Shown here: positions 7,351-16,805 of the stretch, one piece after another | How positions within the stretch are numbered: the stretch's first letter is position 1 | Layout of the letters: the number at the start of each line of letters is the position of its first letter | Source: an uncultured Prevotella sp. | Lineage (GTDB): Bacteria; Bacteroidota; Bacteroidia; Bacteroidales; Bacteroidaceae | DNA: 41,859 bases | Reading direction: 5' to 3' | NCBI GenBank assembly: GCA_900315835.1 | Contig: ONAR01000022.1 | Coordinates: forward strand, 1 to 41,859 | Program-made: the position numbers and the translations under genes | Notes under the pieces: generated by a model | What the model saw: the letters and a program-made list of their open reading frames with translations, nothing else | Told to the model about the DNA's origin: nothing | The model's database searches: none

Positions 7351-8691
7351 TCAGACGATGCCCTGCGCCATCATGGCGTTGGCCACCTTCATGAAGCCGG
7401 CCACATTGGCACCGCGCACGTAGTCGATGTAGCCGTCGGCCTGCCGGCCGTAGGTGGTGCACTGCTCGTGGATGGAGTGCATGATGAAGTGCAACTTCTC
7501 GTCCACCTCCTTAGCGCTCCAGTGCAGGCGCATCGAGTTCTGCGTCATCTCCAGTCCCGACGTAGCCACGCCACCGGCGTTGACAGCCTTGCCCGGTGCG
7601 AAGAGCTGTTTGGCGGCGACGAACTTCTCCACGGCTTCGGCGGTGCAACCCATGTTGCTCACCTCGGCCACGCACAGCGGCTTGTTGGCCAGGATGCGAT
7701 CGGCGTCGTCACCGTTGAGCTCGTTCTGCGTAGCGCAGGTGAGGTAGATGTCGGCCTTCTGCTCCCACGGCTTCTTGCCGGGGAAGAATGTGGCGCTCTT
7801 GAACTCCTCGGCATAGGGCGAGCAGATATCCTCACCGCTGGCCCTGAGCTCGAGCATGTAGTCGTTGCGCTCGCCGCCGATGCCCTCGGGGTCGTAGATG
7901 TAACCGTCGGGGCCGCTGATGGTGATGACCTTGGCACCGAGCTCCGTGGCTTTCTTCACGGCGCCCCACGCCACATTACCAAAGCCGGAGAGAGCGATGG
8001 TCTTGCCCTTGATGTCGATGCCGTGGGTCTGCAGCATCTCGTTGACGAAATAGAGTGCGCCGAAGCCGGTAGCCTCAGGCCGGAGAATCGATCCGCCCCA
8101 TTCCAGACCCTTGCCGGTGATGACGCCGCCTTGGAACTGGCGGGTCAGCCGCTTGTATTCGCCAAAGAGGAAACCTATCTCACGGCCGCCTACGCCGATG
8201 TCGCCGGCGGGAATATCCATGTCGGGGCCGATATAGTGGTACAGCTCCTGCATGAACGACTGGCAGAAGCGCATCACCTCGGCATCGCTCCGTCCGCGGA
8301 TGGAGAAGTCGGAACCACCCTTGGCGCCGCCCATCGGCAACGTGGTGAGGGCGTTCTTGAACGTCTGTTCAAAGCCGAGGAACTTCATGATGCTCAGCGT
8401 CACCGACGGGTGGAAACGCAGTCCGCCCTTATAGGGACCGATGGCGCTGTTGAACTGCACGCGGTAACCCGTGTTGACCTGTACGTCGCCGTTGTCGTCA
8501 ACCCAAGGCACCCGGAATATGATGACGCGCTCGGGCTCCACCAGGCGCTCAATAATCTTAGCTTTCTCAAACTCCGGATGCTCGTTGTAGACATCCTTTA
8601 TTGAGATGAGCACTTCTTTCACAGCCTGCAGGAACTCCGTTTCGTTGGAGTGCTTCCACATCAGCCTTTTCAATACTTGTTCGACTTCCAT
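7351..8691 (-). CDS. gdhA: Glutamate dehydrogenase (hexameric, probably NADP-dependent)
   Basis: The 446-residue protein makes glutamate from 2-oxoglutarate and ammonia. It contains GPYKGGLRFHPSV, the catalytic-lysine segment PMGGAKGGSDF, DIPAGDIGVGGREIGFLFG, and the Rossmann motif GFGNVAWGA for the nicotinamide cofactor. The length is standard for the hexameric bacterial enzyme. Overall pattern fits the biosynthetic NADP type, but cofactor choice is not proven by sequence. It is the first gene of a two-gene transcript with the RlpA-like gene and has a very good promoter at 8735-8766. Confidence 0.95.
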   Translation of the reverse strand: MEVEQVLKRLMWKHSNETEFLQAVKEVLISIKDVYNEHPEFEKAKIIERLVEPERVIIFRVPWVDDNGDVQVNTGYRVQFNSAIGPYKGGLRFHPSVTLSIMKFLGFEQTFKNALTTLPMGGAKGGSDFSIRGRSDAEVMRFCQSFMQELYHYIGPDMDIPAGDIGVGGREIGFLFGEYKRLTRQFQGGVITGKGLEWGGSILRPEATGFGALYFVNEMLQTHGIDIKGKTIALSGFGNVAWGAVKKATELGAKVITISGPDGYIYDPEGIGGERNDYMLELRASGEDICSPYAEEFKSATFFPGKKPWEQKADIYLTCATQNELNGDDADRILANKPLCVAEVSNMGCTAEAVEKFVAAKQLFAPGKAVNAGGVATSGLEMTQNSMRLHWSAKEVDEKLHFIMHSIHEQCTTYGRQADGYIDYVRGANVAGFMKVANAMMAQGIV

Positions 8692-8734
8692 AGTAAAAAG
8701 ATGTTTTTAGTTGCAAAAGGTTTTATCACTGCCC

Positions 8735-8766
8735 CAAAATTAGGCTTTTATTTCGTTCCAGCCAAA
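8735..8766 (-). promoter_or_regulatory. gdhA promoter (TTTG - 20 bp - TAATTTTG)
   Basis: On the minus strand TTTG (8763-8766) and TAATTTTG (8735-8742) are separated by 20 bp, an excellent fit to the Bacteroidetes sigma-ABfr consensus. The transcript would start near 8728, leaving a leader of about 37 bases before the gdhA ATG at 8691. Confidence 0.75.
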
Positions 8767-8940
8767 TAAAATTGGGAGAAATTGCATCCTCCCGCTTACT
8801 TTTTGCACATTTTTAAGGAACTGCGGCTTTTGTCGCAGCTGATGTCTGCACTGGGGAGAGGACCGGATAAGCCGGCTTGGTATTAACATAATTTAAGGTG
8901 TACTATCTTTAGGTGTTAGGAGTAATTAATAATAATTTGC

Positions 8941-8948
8941 TAACTTTG
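8941..8948 (+). promoter_or_regulatory. -7 element of the susC promoter
   Basis: TAACTTTG matches TAnnTTTG exactly; the expected transcript start is near 8955. This lies after the ATG at 8950, so translation should begin at the next in-frame ATG, 8968. The rest of the 8692-8940 interval is AT-rich and holds the divergent gdhA promoter. Confidence 0.6.
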
Positions 8949-8967
8949 CATGGAAAATATAATATTT

Positions 8968-11900
8968 ATGAAAGCAACTCCCCGATTTTTAATCCCCCTC
9001 CTGCTTTTAGCCGGCATGGTATCTCTACCCATAAGTGCTGCCAATGATTTGCCCCCGGTGGTGCTTCAGTCTTCCCATCGCACGGTGAGCGGGTTGGTTA
9101 CCGATGATATGGGTGAGCCTCTCCCTGGCGTAACTGTCGTAGAGAAAGGCACTGACAATAAAGTGGTGACCGATGCCGACGGCCGTTACATGATTGCCAC
9201 AACGTCGGCCCGTCCGCTGTTGGTCTTCTCCTATATTGGCATGAAGACGCAGTCGAAGGTTCCTGCCGCTGACGGTCGGCTCGACGTGAAGCTGCAGTCC
9301 GACGACAAAACCATAGAGGACGTCGTTGTGGTGGGTGCTTATGGTACGGCCCAGCGGCGCAGTGACCTCGTGGGCAGTGCCTATCAGGTCACGTCGAAGG
9401 ACTTGCAGAACATGCCGCAGATGCGCCTCGACAAATTGCTCGACGGCCTCATCCCCGGTGTGAAGGTGGATTACAACTCCGACTCACCCGACAATGTGCG
9501 TCAGCGCTACAACGTCCGCGTGCGTGGTGACGCGTCGATGTCGGCTTCCAACGAACCGTTGTGGATTGTCGATGGCGTGCCGATGTACACCGGTGGCAGC
9601 ACCAATCAGATGCCAGGCCAGAGCTACACCGTCAGTCCGTTGTCTTTTTTCAATCCCGATGACATCGAGTCGATTACCGTGCTGAAGGATGCTACGGCCA
9701 CGACGCTCTATGGTGCCGACGGCGCCAACGGAGTTATTCTCATCACGACGAAGCACGGCAGCAAGGGCAGACTAAGCATGCGCGCCAACGTGCAGTATGG
9801 CATCTCCAACATCGACCGCAGCACCGCGCCTAAGGTGCTCAATGCCAGCCAGTATCTTGAGCTGGCGCGTGAGGCTTACGCCAATGCTGGACTCAACAGC
9901 GCCCGCTTCCCCTTCCAGGATAATGACCTTAACAGCTATTCGACGACCGACACCGACTGGCTGGATGTGTATTATGGTACGGGCAACACCTTGCAGGCCA
10001 ATTTCTCGGCCAATGGCGGCAGCGACCGCGCCGACTACTACCTCTCGGCCTCTTACTACGAGAACAAGGGTACGGTCAAGGGCAACCAGCAGCACCGCTT
10101 CTCCATCCGCTCCAATACGTCGTTCCAGGTGCATCGCAAGGTACGCCTGACGTTTGACCTGTCGGCAAGCTATAACGTCAACGATATCTTCAATATGGGC
10201 CGCGACTACTATGAGAACCTGCCCATCTATTCGCCCTACAACAATGATGGCACACTGCGCTTATTCAACCGCACGGTGACGGGGCTTGACGCCAACGGCA
10301 ATCCGGTATTCGGCGACAGCAAATTCTTCAACACCGTGGCCGAGCGCGAAGAGAACGAAAACAACCAGAAGGCGCTCTATGCCAGCGGCAACTTCACCCT
10401 GCGCTACGACATCATCAAGGGCTTGCATTACACCGGACAGTTCGGTGCCAACTTCCAGAGCAACCTCGAGGAGATATACGACTCGATGAACAACTGGACG
10501 GGTATGAATTCGCTGACCGACCGCACCGGCTATTCCTCGCGCAGCAGCCTTCACCTCAACACCTGGACCACCATCCACCGACTCAACTTCAACCGCACCT
10601 TCGGCAAGCATACCATCGGCGCGGTGCTGGGCTTTGAGGCCAACGCCACCAACTACACCACCGTTGGTGCCACGGGATCGGGATTTATCAACGACCGCAT
10701 ACAGAATGTGAGCTACGCCAATACACGGTTGGGTACCAATACTGACCAGACCTCGCACAAAGCCTCCTTCCTCGGACAGGCGTCGTACAACTACGACAGC
10801 CGTTACTACCTGACGGTCAATGCCCGCCGCGACGGCAACTCGCAGTTTGGCAGTGATGTGCGCTGGGCCAACTTCTCATCCGTTGGTGTGTCGTGGAATA
10901 TCCACAATGAGAAGTTCTTCCATCTGCCTTGGATGAACGTGCTCAAGCTGCGTGCCACCTATGGCACCAATGGTAACTCGCGCATCGGATCGCTCGAGGC
11001 GATGGGACTCTATACCTACGGCGACTCCTATTCCTATAACGGTGAGATTGGCGGTGTGCAGAGCGGAAGTCCTAACCGTAAGCTGAGTTGGGAGACCACC
11101 TACATGACCAACTTGGGTCTGCGCGTGGAGATCTTCAACCGCTTCGACTTCGAGGTGGAGTGGTACCGTAACTATACGAAGAACCTGCTGTCCAACCTCG
11201 ACGTATCGCGTACGACGGGCGATACGCGCGTCTACCGTAATGTGGGCGAGATTGAGAACAAGGGTATTGAGTTTACCTTCACTTCCCGAAACTTCGTGGC
11301 AAAGAAGGAGGGCGACTTCGCGTGGACCACCGACCTCAACCTCTCACACAACTCCAATGTGCTGAAGAAGTTGTACAATGGCATACAGAAGAACTTTAAC
11401 ACCACCTCCTATATCGAGGGCTACGACATCCACACTTACTTCCTCGTGCGCTGGGCCGGCGTCGATCCTTACGACGGCATGCCGATGTGGTATGACGTCA
11501 ACGGCAACGTGACCAAGACCTACAGCACGGCCAACCGCGTGCCTTACAAGAACTCCAACCCCGATGTGACGGGTGGCGTGACCAACACCTTTTCTTATAA
11601 GGGCTTCTCGCTGCGCTTCCTGCTCAACTATCAGTTTGGCGGCTATGCCTTCACCAGCTTTGGCCGCTCCACCTTCTCCGATGGACTCAATATCCAGACG
11701 GAGAACCAGGGCATCGACCAGCTGAAGCGCTGGCAGCAGCCGGGCGACATCGCAGAGAACCCGCGGCCGCTGTGGGGCATCTCCACACGGTCGGTGATGA
11801 ACTCCACCCGCTATCTGTATAACAAGACGCTTATCCGCTTGCAGAACCTCGTGCTGTCTTATCAGATGCCCTCGAAGCTCGTCCACTCGTGGGGTGTCAA

Positions 11901-12042
11901 CGATCTCACCTTCTCGTTTGTGGGAGATAATCTGTTGACTTATTCTCCTTATTCGGGCAAGGACCGCAACTCCTACAAGACCACCATGAGCGGCTATCCG
12001 CTCGAGCGCACGCTGTCGGTGGCTGTGAATATCGGCTTTTAG
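8968..12042 (+). CDS. SusC/RagA-family TonB-linked outer-membrane transporter
   Basis: The protein of 1024 residues has a signal peptide (MKATPRFLIPLLLLAGMVSL), then a carboxypeptidase-D-like domain (VSGLVTDDMGEPLPGVTVVE to FSYIGMKTQ), the plug domain (EDVVVVGAYGTAQRRSDLVG, WIVDGVPMY, NPDDIESITVLKDATATTLY, GANGVILITTKHG) and a long C-terminal beta-barrel rich in aromatic residues. Members import oligomers too large for porins, using TonB energy and a SusD partner that lids the pore. Start 8968 is preferred to 8950 because of the promoter position. SusD follows 14 bp later. No sigma factor, anti-sigma factor or hybrid two-component regulator is adjacent. Confidence 0.95.
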   Translation: MKATPRFLIPLLLLAGMVSLPISAANDLPPVVLQSSHRTVSGLVTDDMGEPLPGVTVVEKGTDNKVVTDADGRYMIATTSARPLLVFSYIGMKTQSKVPAADGRLDVKLQSDDKTIEDVVVVGAYGTAQRRSDLVGSAYQVTSKDLQNMPQMRLDKLLDGLIPGVKVDYNSDSPDNVRQRYNVRVRGDASMSASNEPLWIVDGVPMYTGGSTNQMPGQSYTVSPLSFFNPDDIESITVLKDATATTLYGADGANGVILITTKHGSKGRLSMRANVQYGISNIDRSTAPKVLNASQYLELAREAYANAGLNSARFPFQDNDLNSYSTTDTDWLDVYYGTGNTLQANFSANGGSDRADYYLSASYYENKGTVKGNQQHRFSIRSNTSFQVHRKVRLTFDLSASYNVNDIFNMGRDYYENLPIYSPYNNDGTLRLFNRTVTGLDANGNPVFGDSKFFNTVAEREENENNQKALYASGNFTLRYDIIKGLHYTGQFGANFQSNLEEIYDSMNNWTGMNSLTDRTGYSSRSSLHLNTWTTIHRLNFNRTFGKHTIGAVLGFEANATNYTTVGATGSGFINDRIQNVSYANTRLGTNTDQTSHKASFLGQASYNYDSRYYLTVNARRDGNSQFGSDVRWANFSSVGVSWNIHNEKFFHLPWMNVLKLRATYGTNGNSRIGSLEAMGLYTYGDSYSYNGEIGGVQSGSPNRKLSWETTYMTNLGLRVEIFNRFDFEVEWYRNYTKNLLSNLDVSRTTGDTRVYRNVGEIENKGIEFTFTSRNFVAKKEGDFAWTTDLNLSHNSNVLKKLYNGIQKNFNTTSYIEGYDIHTYFLVRWAGVDPYDGMPMWYDVNGNVTKTYSTANRVPYKNSNPDVTGGVTNTFSYKGFSLRFLLNYQFGGYAFTSFGRSTFSDGLNIQTENQGIDQLKRWQQPGDIAENPRPLWGISTRSVMNSTRYLYNKTLIRLQNLVLSYQMPSKLVHSWGVNDLTFSFVGDNLLTYSPYSGKDRNSYKTTMSGYPLERTLSVAVNIGF

Positions 12043-12056
12043 TTAATCTCAAAGAC

Positions 12057-13463
12057 ATGACAATGAATCGCAATATCAAGTTATCCCTTCTTGCCCTGGC
12101 TGCAGTGCTGCTGAGCTCCTGCAGCGATTTCCTTTCCGTTGACCAGAAAGGGCGTGCCACTATTCCCTCGTTCTTGGGCGATCCCAGTGGACTGAAGGCC
12201 GGATTGGTGGGCGCTTACAATGAGATGTATGCCTACCTTGACAATGAGTTCACCAAATACGGCGACGTGGCCGGCAACATGGTCAGCATGCCCGCCGGCG
12301 CCTCGGATATGATTGACCAGTACAACTACACCTCTGACGCCTCGCAGGAGACGGGAGCCGTGGGCTATATCTGGCGCAAGATCTACGTGGCGCAGGCCAA
12401 TGTGAACAACATCATCCAGTATGCCCCAACGGTCAAGGCCGACTATCCGGAGAACGCCGCACTTTGCGACAGCATCCTTGGGCAAGCGCTGCTCCTGCGC
12501 GCATTGTGCCATTTCGACCAGTGCCGTGCCTATGCCCAGCCCTACAACTACACGGCCGACGCCTCCCATCTCGGCGTGCCTGTGCTCACCATCACGCCGG
12601 GCCCCGACGACAACGTGTCGCGCCGCACGGTGAAGGAGGTCTATGACCAGGTGCTGGCCGACCTCACGCAGGCCTCGACGCTGCTTTCCGGCCAGGTGAC
12701 CTCCAACTACCGCTACGCGTCGCTGCAGGCTGTCAACGCCATGTTCTCCCGCGTCTATCTGTATATGGAGAACTGGGAGCAGGCACTGGCCTACGCCAAG
12801 CGGGCCATCGCGGGGCAGCAGCTGGCCCAGGGCAGCGACTACCTGCGCATGTTCAGCGACCTCTCCTATCAGGGTGAGGCCATCTTCCGGCTCAGCGGCC
12901 AGGACCACCGTGGCTACCTGCGCGCCTTCTATGACGCCAGCTGCGTGCCTGCCGACACGCTGGTCTCCCTTTTCGACGCTGACGATATACGGCTGAGCCT
13001 GCTCAGCAGCAACGGCACGAAGCACTGCATGAAATACAGTGCCACCACGGTACCCAACAACGACGCCAACCGTGATGACCCCTTTGTATTCCGGCTCAGC
13101 GAGATGTATCTCAATGCTGCTGAGGCTGCATGCCAGCTGCAGCAGTACGCCGTAGCACGGCAATATATCGGCGCCATCCTTGCCCGCGCCGTCGGTCAGA
13201 CGAAGGCGGATGCCCAACTTGCGGCATGCAGCGATACCCAACTGCTCGAACTCATCAGGCGCGAGCGGGTGAAGGAGCTCTGCTTCGAGGGGCATAACCT
13301 CTTCGACATCACCCGATGGAAGCAGAACCTCGTGCGTGAGCAGCATACCACCTCGACGCTCCGGCGGCTCAACTATCCCAACGACCGCTTCGTGTTGCCT
13401 ATTCCACAGACGGAGCTCAATGCCAACACCAACATGCAGGGCAACCCCACGGTCAATCAATAA
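12057..13463 (+). CDS. SusD/RagB-family surface lipoprotein
   Basis: The 468-residue protein has a lipoprotein signal with lipobox LLSSC (a cysteine at about residue 22) followed by SDFLSVDQKG, a typical SusD start. The helical TPR-like core includes a stretch YLDNEFTKYGDVAGNMVS; the C-terminal RagB/SusD signature includes IRRERVKELCFEGHNLFDITRW and ends with FVLPIPQTELNANTNM. SusD proteins bind substrate at the cell surface and open and close over SusC. A second in-frame ATG at 12063 is an equally good start. The substrate cannot be deduced. Confidence 0.95.
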   Translation: MTMNRNIKLSLLALAAVLLSSCSDFLSVDQKGRATIPSFLGDPSGLKAGLVGAYNEMYAYLDNEFTKYGDVAGNMVSMPAGASDMIDQYNYTSDASQETGAVGYIWRKIYVAQANVNNIIQYAPTVKADYPENAALCDSILGQALLLRALCHFDQCRAYAQPYNYTADASHLGVPVLTITPGPDDNVSRRTVKEVYDQVLADLTQASTLLSGQVTSNYRYASLQAVNAMFSRVYLYMENWEQALAYAKRAIAGQQLAQGSDYLRMFSDLSYQGEAIFRLSGQDHRGYLRAFYDASCVPADTLVSLFDADDIRLSLLSSNGTKHCMKYSATTVPNNDANRDDPFVFRLSEMYLNAAEAACQLQQYAVARQYIGAILARAVGQTKADAQLAACSDTQLLELIRRERVKELCFEGHNLFDITRWKQNLVREQHTTSTLRRLNYPNDRFVLPIPQTELNANTNMQGNPTVNQ

Positions 13464-13493
13464 ACATCGCAATCCATCCGCAATCCATCCGCA

Positions 13494-13955
13494 ATGAGAA
13501 AGATTATCTTCCTTTTAACGATATTGCTCACCCTTGCCGCTTGTGGCAAGGACGAGTCGGTGACGTTCACCGAGCCGTTCATCCGTGTCTCAACCGAGGG
13601 CGGAGCCGCAAGTACGGTGGTGAGGTCAAACGTCAAGAACATCAACACCTATTATATATACTTGAGCAGCAAACCGCTGACCACCAACCTGGAAGTCAAC
13701 TACGAGGTGATTATTGGTGATGGCCTGCAGGCGGGCGTCGACTTTGAGTTGATCAATCCCTCCAATCAGATAACATTCTTGCCGGGTATCTATGAGATGC
13801 CCATCCGTATCCGGTGGATGGAGCATACCGTAGACCCTACGAAGGATAACACGCTGACCATCAGGCTTGTGAGCAACAGCCAGAACTTCACGATGGGCTA
13901 TCCCGGTCCTGATGAGTCGCAGCGCCAACTGGTCATCACCAAAGAAAACGAGTAG
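13494..13955 (+). CDS. Small lipoprotein of the SusCD locus (beta-rich)
   Basis: The 153-residue protein has a lipoprotein signal MRKIIFLLTILLTLAACGKD with lipobox LAAC. The rest is predicted beta-rich, with VTFTEPFIRVSTEGG and LEVNYEVIIGDGLQAGVDFE, which resembles the Calx-beta or DUF4843-type lipoproteins often next to SusD genes. It follows SusD by 30 bp and precedes the peptidase by 3 bp. A surface accessory for the transporter is likely; I do not recognise a precise family. The 30-bp gap carries a short direct repeat (CATCCGCAAT twice). Confidence 0.75.
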   Translation: MRKIIFLLTILLTLAACGKDESVTFTEPFIRVSTEGGAASTVVRSNVKNINTYYIYLSSKPLTTNLEVNYEVIIGDGLQAGVDFELINPSNQITFLPGIYEMPIRIRWMEHTVDPTKDNTLTIRLVSNSQNFTMGYPGPDESQRQLVITKENE

Positions 13956-13958
13956 CCC

Positions 13959-16748
13959 ATGCGTCGCCTTGCCCTATTGCTGACGATACTTGTGGCTGGC
14001 CTTCAGCTGACCTGCGCCACGGGTGTTCTCAACCGCGATTCTCAGTTGCGGATGGGGCGGCTGAGCAATGGACTGACCTATTATATTTATCCCAACCGTC
14101 AGCCCAAGGGCGAGGCGGTGTATCGGCTCTTTGTCAGGGCCGGCTCGGCGATGGAGGATGACAGTCAGCTGGGCCTGGCCCATTTCCTGGAGCATGTGGC
14201 CTTCAGCGGAACGCGCCATTTCCCTGGTCAGGCCATCATGCATTTTCTGCAGTCTAACGGTGCGAAGTTCGGCACCGACCTCAATGCCCAGACGTCGTTC
14301 ACGGAGACGGAGTACAAGCTCCAGTTGCCCACGGCTAACCGCAGCGTGGTCGACTCCACGTTGTTGTTGCTTGCCGACTGGGCTTGCGGCGGCATGTCGA
14401 TTACGCCGGCGGCTGTCGAGCGGGAGCGCGGCATCATCCTCTCCGAACGGCGACAGCGCAATGGCAGCGGGACCGGCAACCGCCAGCATTTCCTCGACGA
14501 GCTGTTCGCTTCCTCCATCTACGCCCGCCGGCTGCCCATCGGCGACAGTACCATCGTCAGTCGGGCCACGGCCGAGCAGTTGCATCGCTTCTATGAGCAA
14601 TGCTATACGCCCAGCCGCATGGCGGTGGCTGTGGTCGGCGATGTGGATGTGAACCGTGTGGAGAAGCTCATCAAGCGCTATTTCTCAGCTTTGAAGTCAT
14701 CTGTTAAAGCGCCGCAGCCCGATCTCTCCCTTCCGCCTTATACGCAGCCCAGCGTGCAGGTGTTCACCAGCCGCGGTGCCGAAGATAATGTCTTTGAGAT
14801 GATTGCCCGCGGACCGATGCCGCCAGCAGTCGTTACGGCTGACGATTATCGTGACTACCTGTTACGTGCCATGATTAATCGGCTGTTCAAGCTCCGCTTC
14901 ACGACCGTGTCGTTTGCCGACCCGGCTTATGCCGACGCCAGCATCCAGTATGCGCCCCTCCTTGGTGCCGCCGGTGTGCTGGATGCCTCGGCCACGTTGT
15001 CGAAGGGTAAGATTGAAAGCGGCATCACCGATTTCCTGCGCCAATACCGGCAGCTCATGGCTTGGGGCTTCACCTCATCCGAGATACGCCGTGTGGGGCG
15101 CACCTTGGAGCGTCGGCTGCGGCTGAAGGCCGAAAGTCGAACGGGCGTGAGCAGCAGCGACATCATGCAGAGCATCTACAGCGACTTCAGTGCGGGCAAC
15201 CGCTTCGTCTCGCTCCGTGACGAGCTTGCTCTCATGCAGCGTTTCCTGCCCGCCGTCGACTCCGTTGCCGTGCTGCAGGCCATGCGCCGCATCCTGCCCG
15301 CCTCGCCGCGCCACTATATGCTGACGGGCAATGCCGGTGACATCCAGCTTAACGACTCCGCCCTTTGGCGGCTCATCGCATCGGTTGAGCAGGAGCCTGT
15401 GCCGGCGCGCTACTATACGCCAATGACCGCACCCGACAGCCTGTGCGACGTGCCTTACCGGCGCCACATCGTCAGCGAGCATCCCATTCCCGAGTTGCAT
15501 GCCACCGATATCCGGTTGGATAATGGTACGCGGGTCATCTACCGCCAGACGGCAGCCGATCGTGACCGCATCACCGTTTCCGGCTTCCGGCGGGGTGGAC
15601 AGTATGCCGTCGACTCCGCCCATTACGTCACGGGCATCGTGGGACCGCCCATCGTCACCCTGTCGGGTGCGGGCGATTTCACCCGCGATGCGCTCTCGGC
15701 GTATCTCTCCGGTACGACGGCGTCGGTGAGGTTCCTGGTCGATAAGCAGCGCACCGGTGTTTCCGGAATGGCACAACTCTCCGACATGGAGACGATGTTC
15801 CAGTTGCTGTGGCTCCGTTGGGTTCACCCGCGTCTCGACCATGACGTCTACCAGCTCACGATGTCGAAGATTGGTGAGTCCGACAGCACGCGCCACACCA
15901 CGCCGCAGGATGCCTTTACCGATGAGATGAAACGTGTGCTCAATGGCGACAGTTATATCTTCCGCAAGCTGACGACCGACCGCATCCGGAAAGAGGTGCG
16001 CGAGGCCGATGTGTTGCCCGTCATGCGCCGGTGGTTCTATGGTCCGGCCGACGGCTATACGTTTATCGTCTCCTCGGCCGCGCCGCTCGACAGTCTGCGG
16101 CCGGTGATAGAGACCTATATCGGTGGCCTGCCCGGCGGCAAGGGACGGCCCGTGGATGAGGCTCCGGCCCGGCATGCCGTCGGGCGCGACACCGTCATTG
16201 TAGCCGCGTCGCCCACGTCCGGCCGTGCCGTGGTGACGATGCTCTCGCTGCAGTACCGCGACTCGACCGAGTATTTCGACCGCCAGCTGCTGCAGGACCT
16301 GGTCAAGAACGTTCTGCGGCAGGCGCTGCTCAACAGCCTCCGCACGAGGCTGGGCAAGGTGTACAGTGTCAGCGTGGGCCTCTCGTCAACGCCCTATCCC
16401 TCGTTTGAGCAGCAGGGGTCGGTGTCGTTTGTCTGTCAGCCGGCCGATGTCGACACCCTCCTGACCGCCACGCGGCAGGTCATCAGGCAGCTCGTCAGCC
16501 ATCCCGACCAGTTCGACGACTTGATGGTCGATGCCAAGGCCAGTTTGCTTAAGGACTACCGCCGACAGTCGCAGCGCTCGGCCTATTGGACGACCTGGAT
16601 ACGCAACGCCATCTATACGGGCAACGAGGACTGGCCACGGCTGCTCTCCTACGAGCAACGGTTGCAGTCGGTCACCGGTCGGCAGTTGGCCGACTTCCTG
16701 CGGCAGGCCTTCGTCGAGGCGCGCCATGTGACCGGCATTATGAAATAG
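13959..16748 (+). CDS. M16-family zinc metallopeptidase (insulinase/pitrilysin type)
   Basis: The 929-residue secreted protein has a signal peptide (MRRLALLLTILVAGLQLTCA), then the inverted zinc motif HFLEH with H75, catalytic E78 and H79, and the third ligand E156 in VERERG, at the family's typical distance of about 77 residues. The M16 N-terminal domain spans about residues 25-230; further M16 C-terminal domains fill the rest, with an inactive second half (no second HxxEH). Such clam-shell peptidases degrade unstructured peptides. Position right after susC, susD and a lipoprotein, with gaps of 3 and 30 bp, suggests that it trims imported peptides in the periplasm. The cysteine at residue 19 follows QLT and could instead be a lipid site, so its anchoring is not clear. 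Confidence 0.92.
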   Translation: MRRLALLLTILVAGLQLTCATGVLNRDSQLRMGRLSNGLTYYIYPNRQPKGEAVYRLFVRAGSAMEDDSQLGLAHFLEHVAFSGTRHFPGQAIMHFLQSNGAKFGTDLNAQTSFTETEYKLQLPTANRSVVDSTLLLLADWACGGMSITPAAVERERGIILSERRQRNGSGTGNRQHFLDELFASSIYARRLPIGDSTIVSRATAEQLHRFYEQCYTPSRMAVAVVGDVDVNRVEKLIKRYFSALKSSVKAPQPDLSLPPYTQPSVQVFTSRGAEDNVFEMIARGPMPPAVVTADDYRDYLLRAMINRLFKLRFTTVSFADPAYADASIQYAPLLGAAGVLDASATLSKGKIESGITDFLRQYRQLMAWGFTSSEIRRVGRTLERRLRLKAESRTGVSSSDIMQSIYSDFSAGNRFVSLRDELALMQRFLPAVDSVAVLQAMRRILPASPRHYMLTGNAGDIQLNDSALWRLIASVEQEPVPARYYTPMTAPDSLCDVPYRRHIVSEHPIPELHATDIRLDNGTRVIYRQTAADRDRITVSGFRRGGQYAVDSAHYVTGIVGPPIVTLSGAGDFTRDALSAYLSGTTASVRFLVDKQRTGVSGMAQLSDMETMFQLLWLRWVHPRLDHDVYQLTMSKIGESDSTRHTTPQDAFTDEMKRVLNGDSYIFRKLTTDRIRKEVREADVLPVMRRWFYGPADGYTFIVSSAAPLDSLRPVIETYIGGLPGGKGRPVDEAPARHAVGRDTVIVAASPTSGRAVVTMLSLQYRDSTEYFDRQLLQDLVKNVLRQALLNSLRTRLGKVYSVSVGLSSTPYPSFEQQGSVSFVCQPADVDTLLTATRQVIRQLVSHPDQFDDLMVDAKASLLKDYRRQSQRSAYWTTWIRNAIYTGNEDWPRLLSYEQRLQSVTGRQLADFLRQAFVEARHVTGIMK

Positions 16749-16771
16749 AAACTGACAAATGTTTAACACGG

Positions 16772-16786
16772 CGGCCCCCGGGGCCG
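16772..16786 (+). repeat. GC-rich palindrome between the peptidase and the next lipoprotein
   Basis: CGGCCCCCGGGGCCG gives a 7-bp stem around one central base. There is no T run after it, so it is more likely to act as a processing or RNA-stability structure than as a true terminator. Its 57-bp gap is one of the longest in the otherwise tight gene group. Confidence 0.55.
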
Positions 16787-16805
16787 TCCATAAAATGTTG
16801 TAATT

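Noticed and set aside
7336-8604. Long open frame on the plus strand opposite gdhA
   Set aside because: His/Ala/Val-rich shadow of glutamate dehydrogenase without protein family features.
12081-13472. Open frame opposite susD
   Set aside because: Shadow of a clear SusD gene; no start signals or domain.
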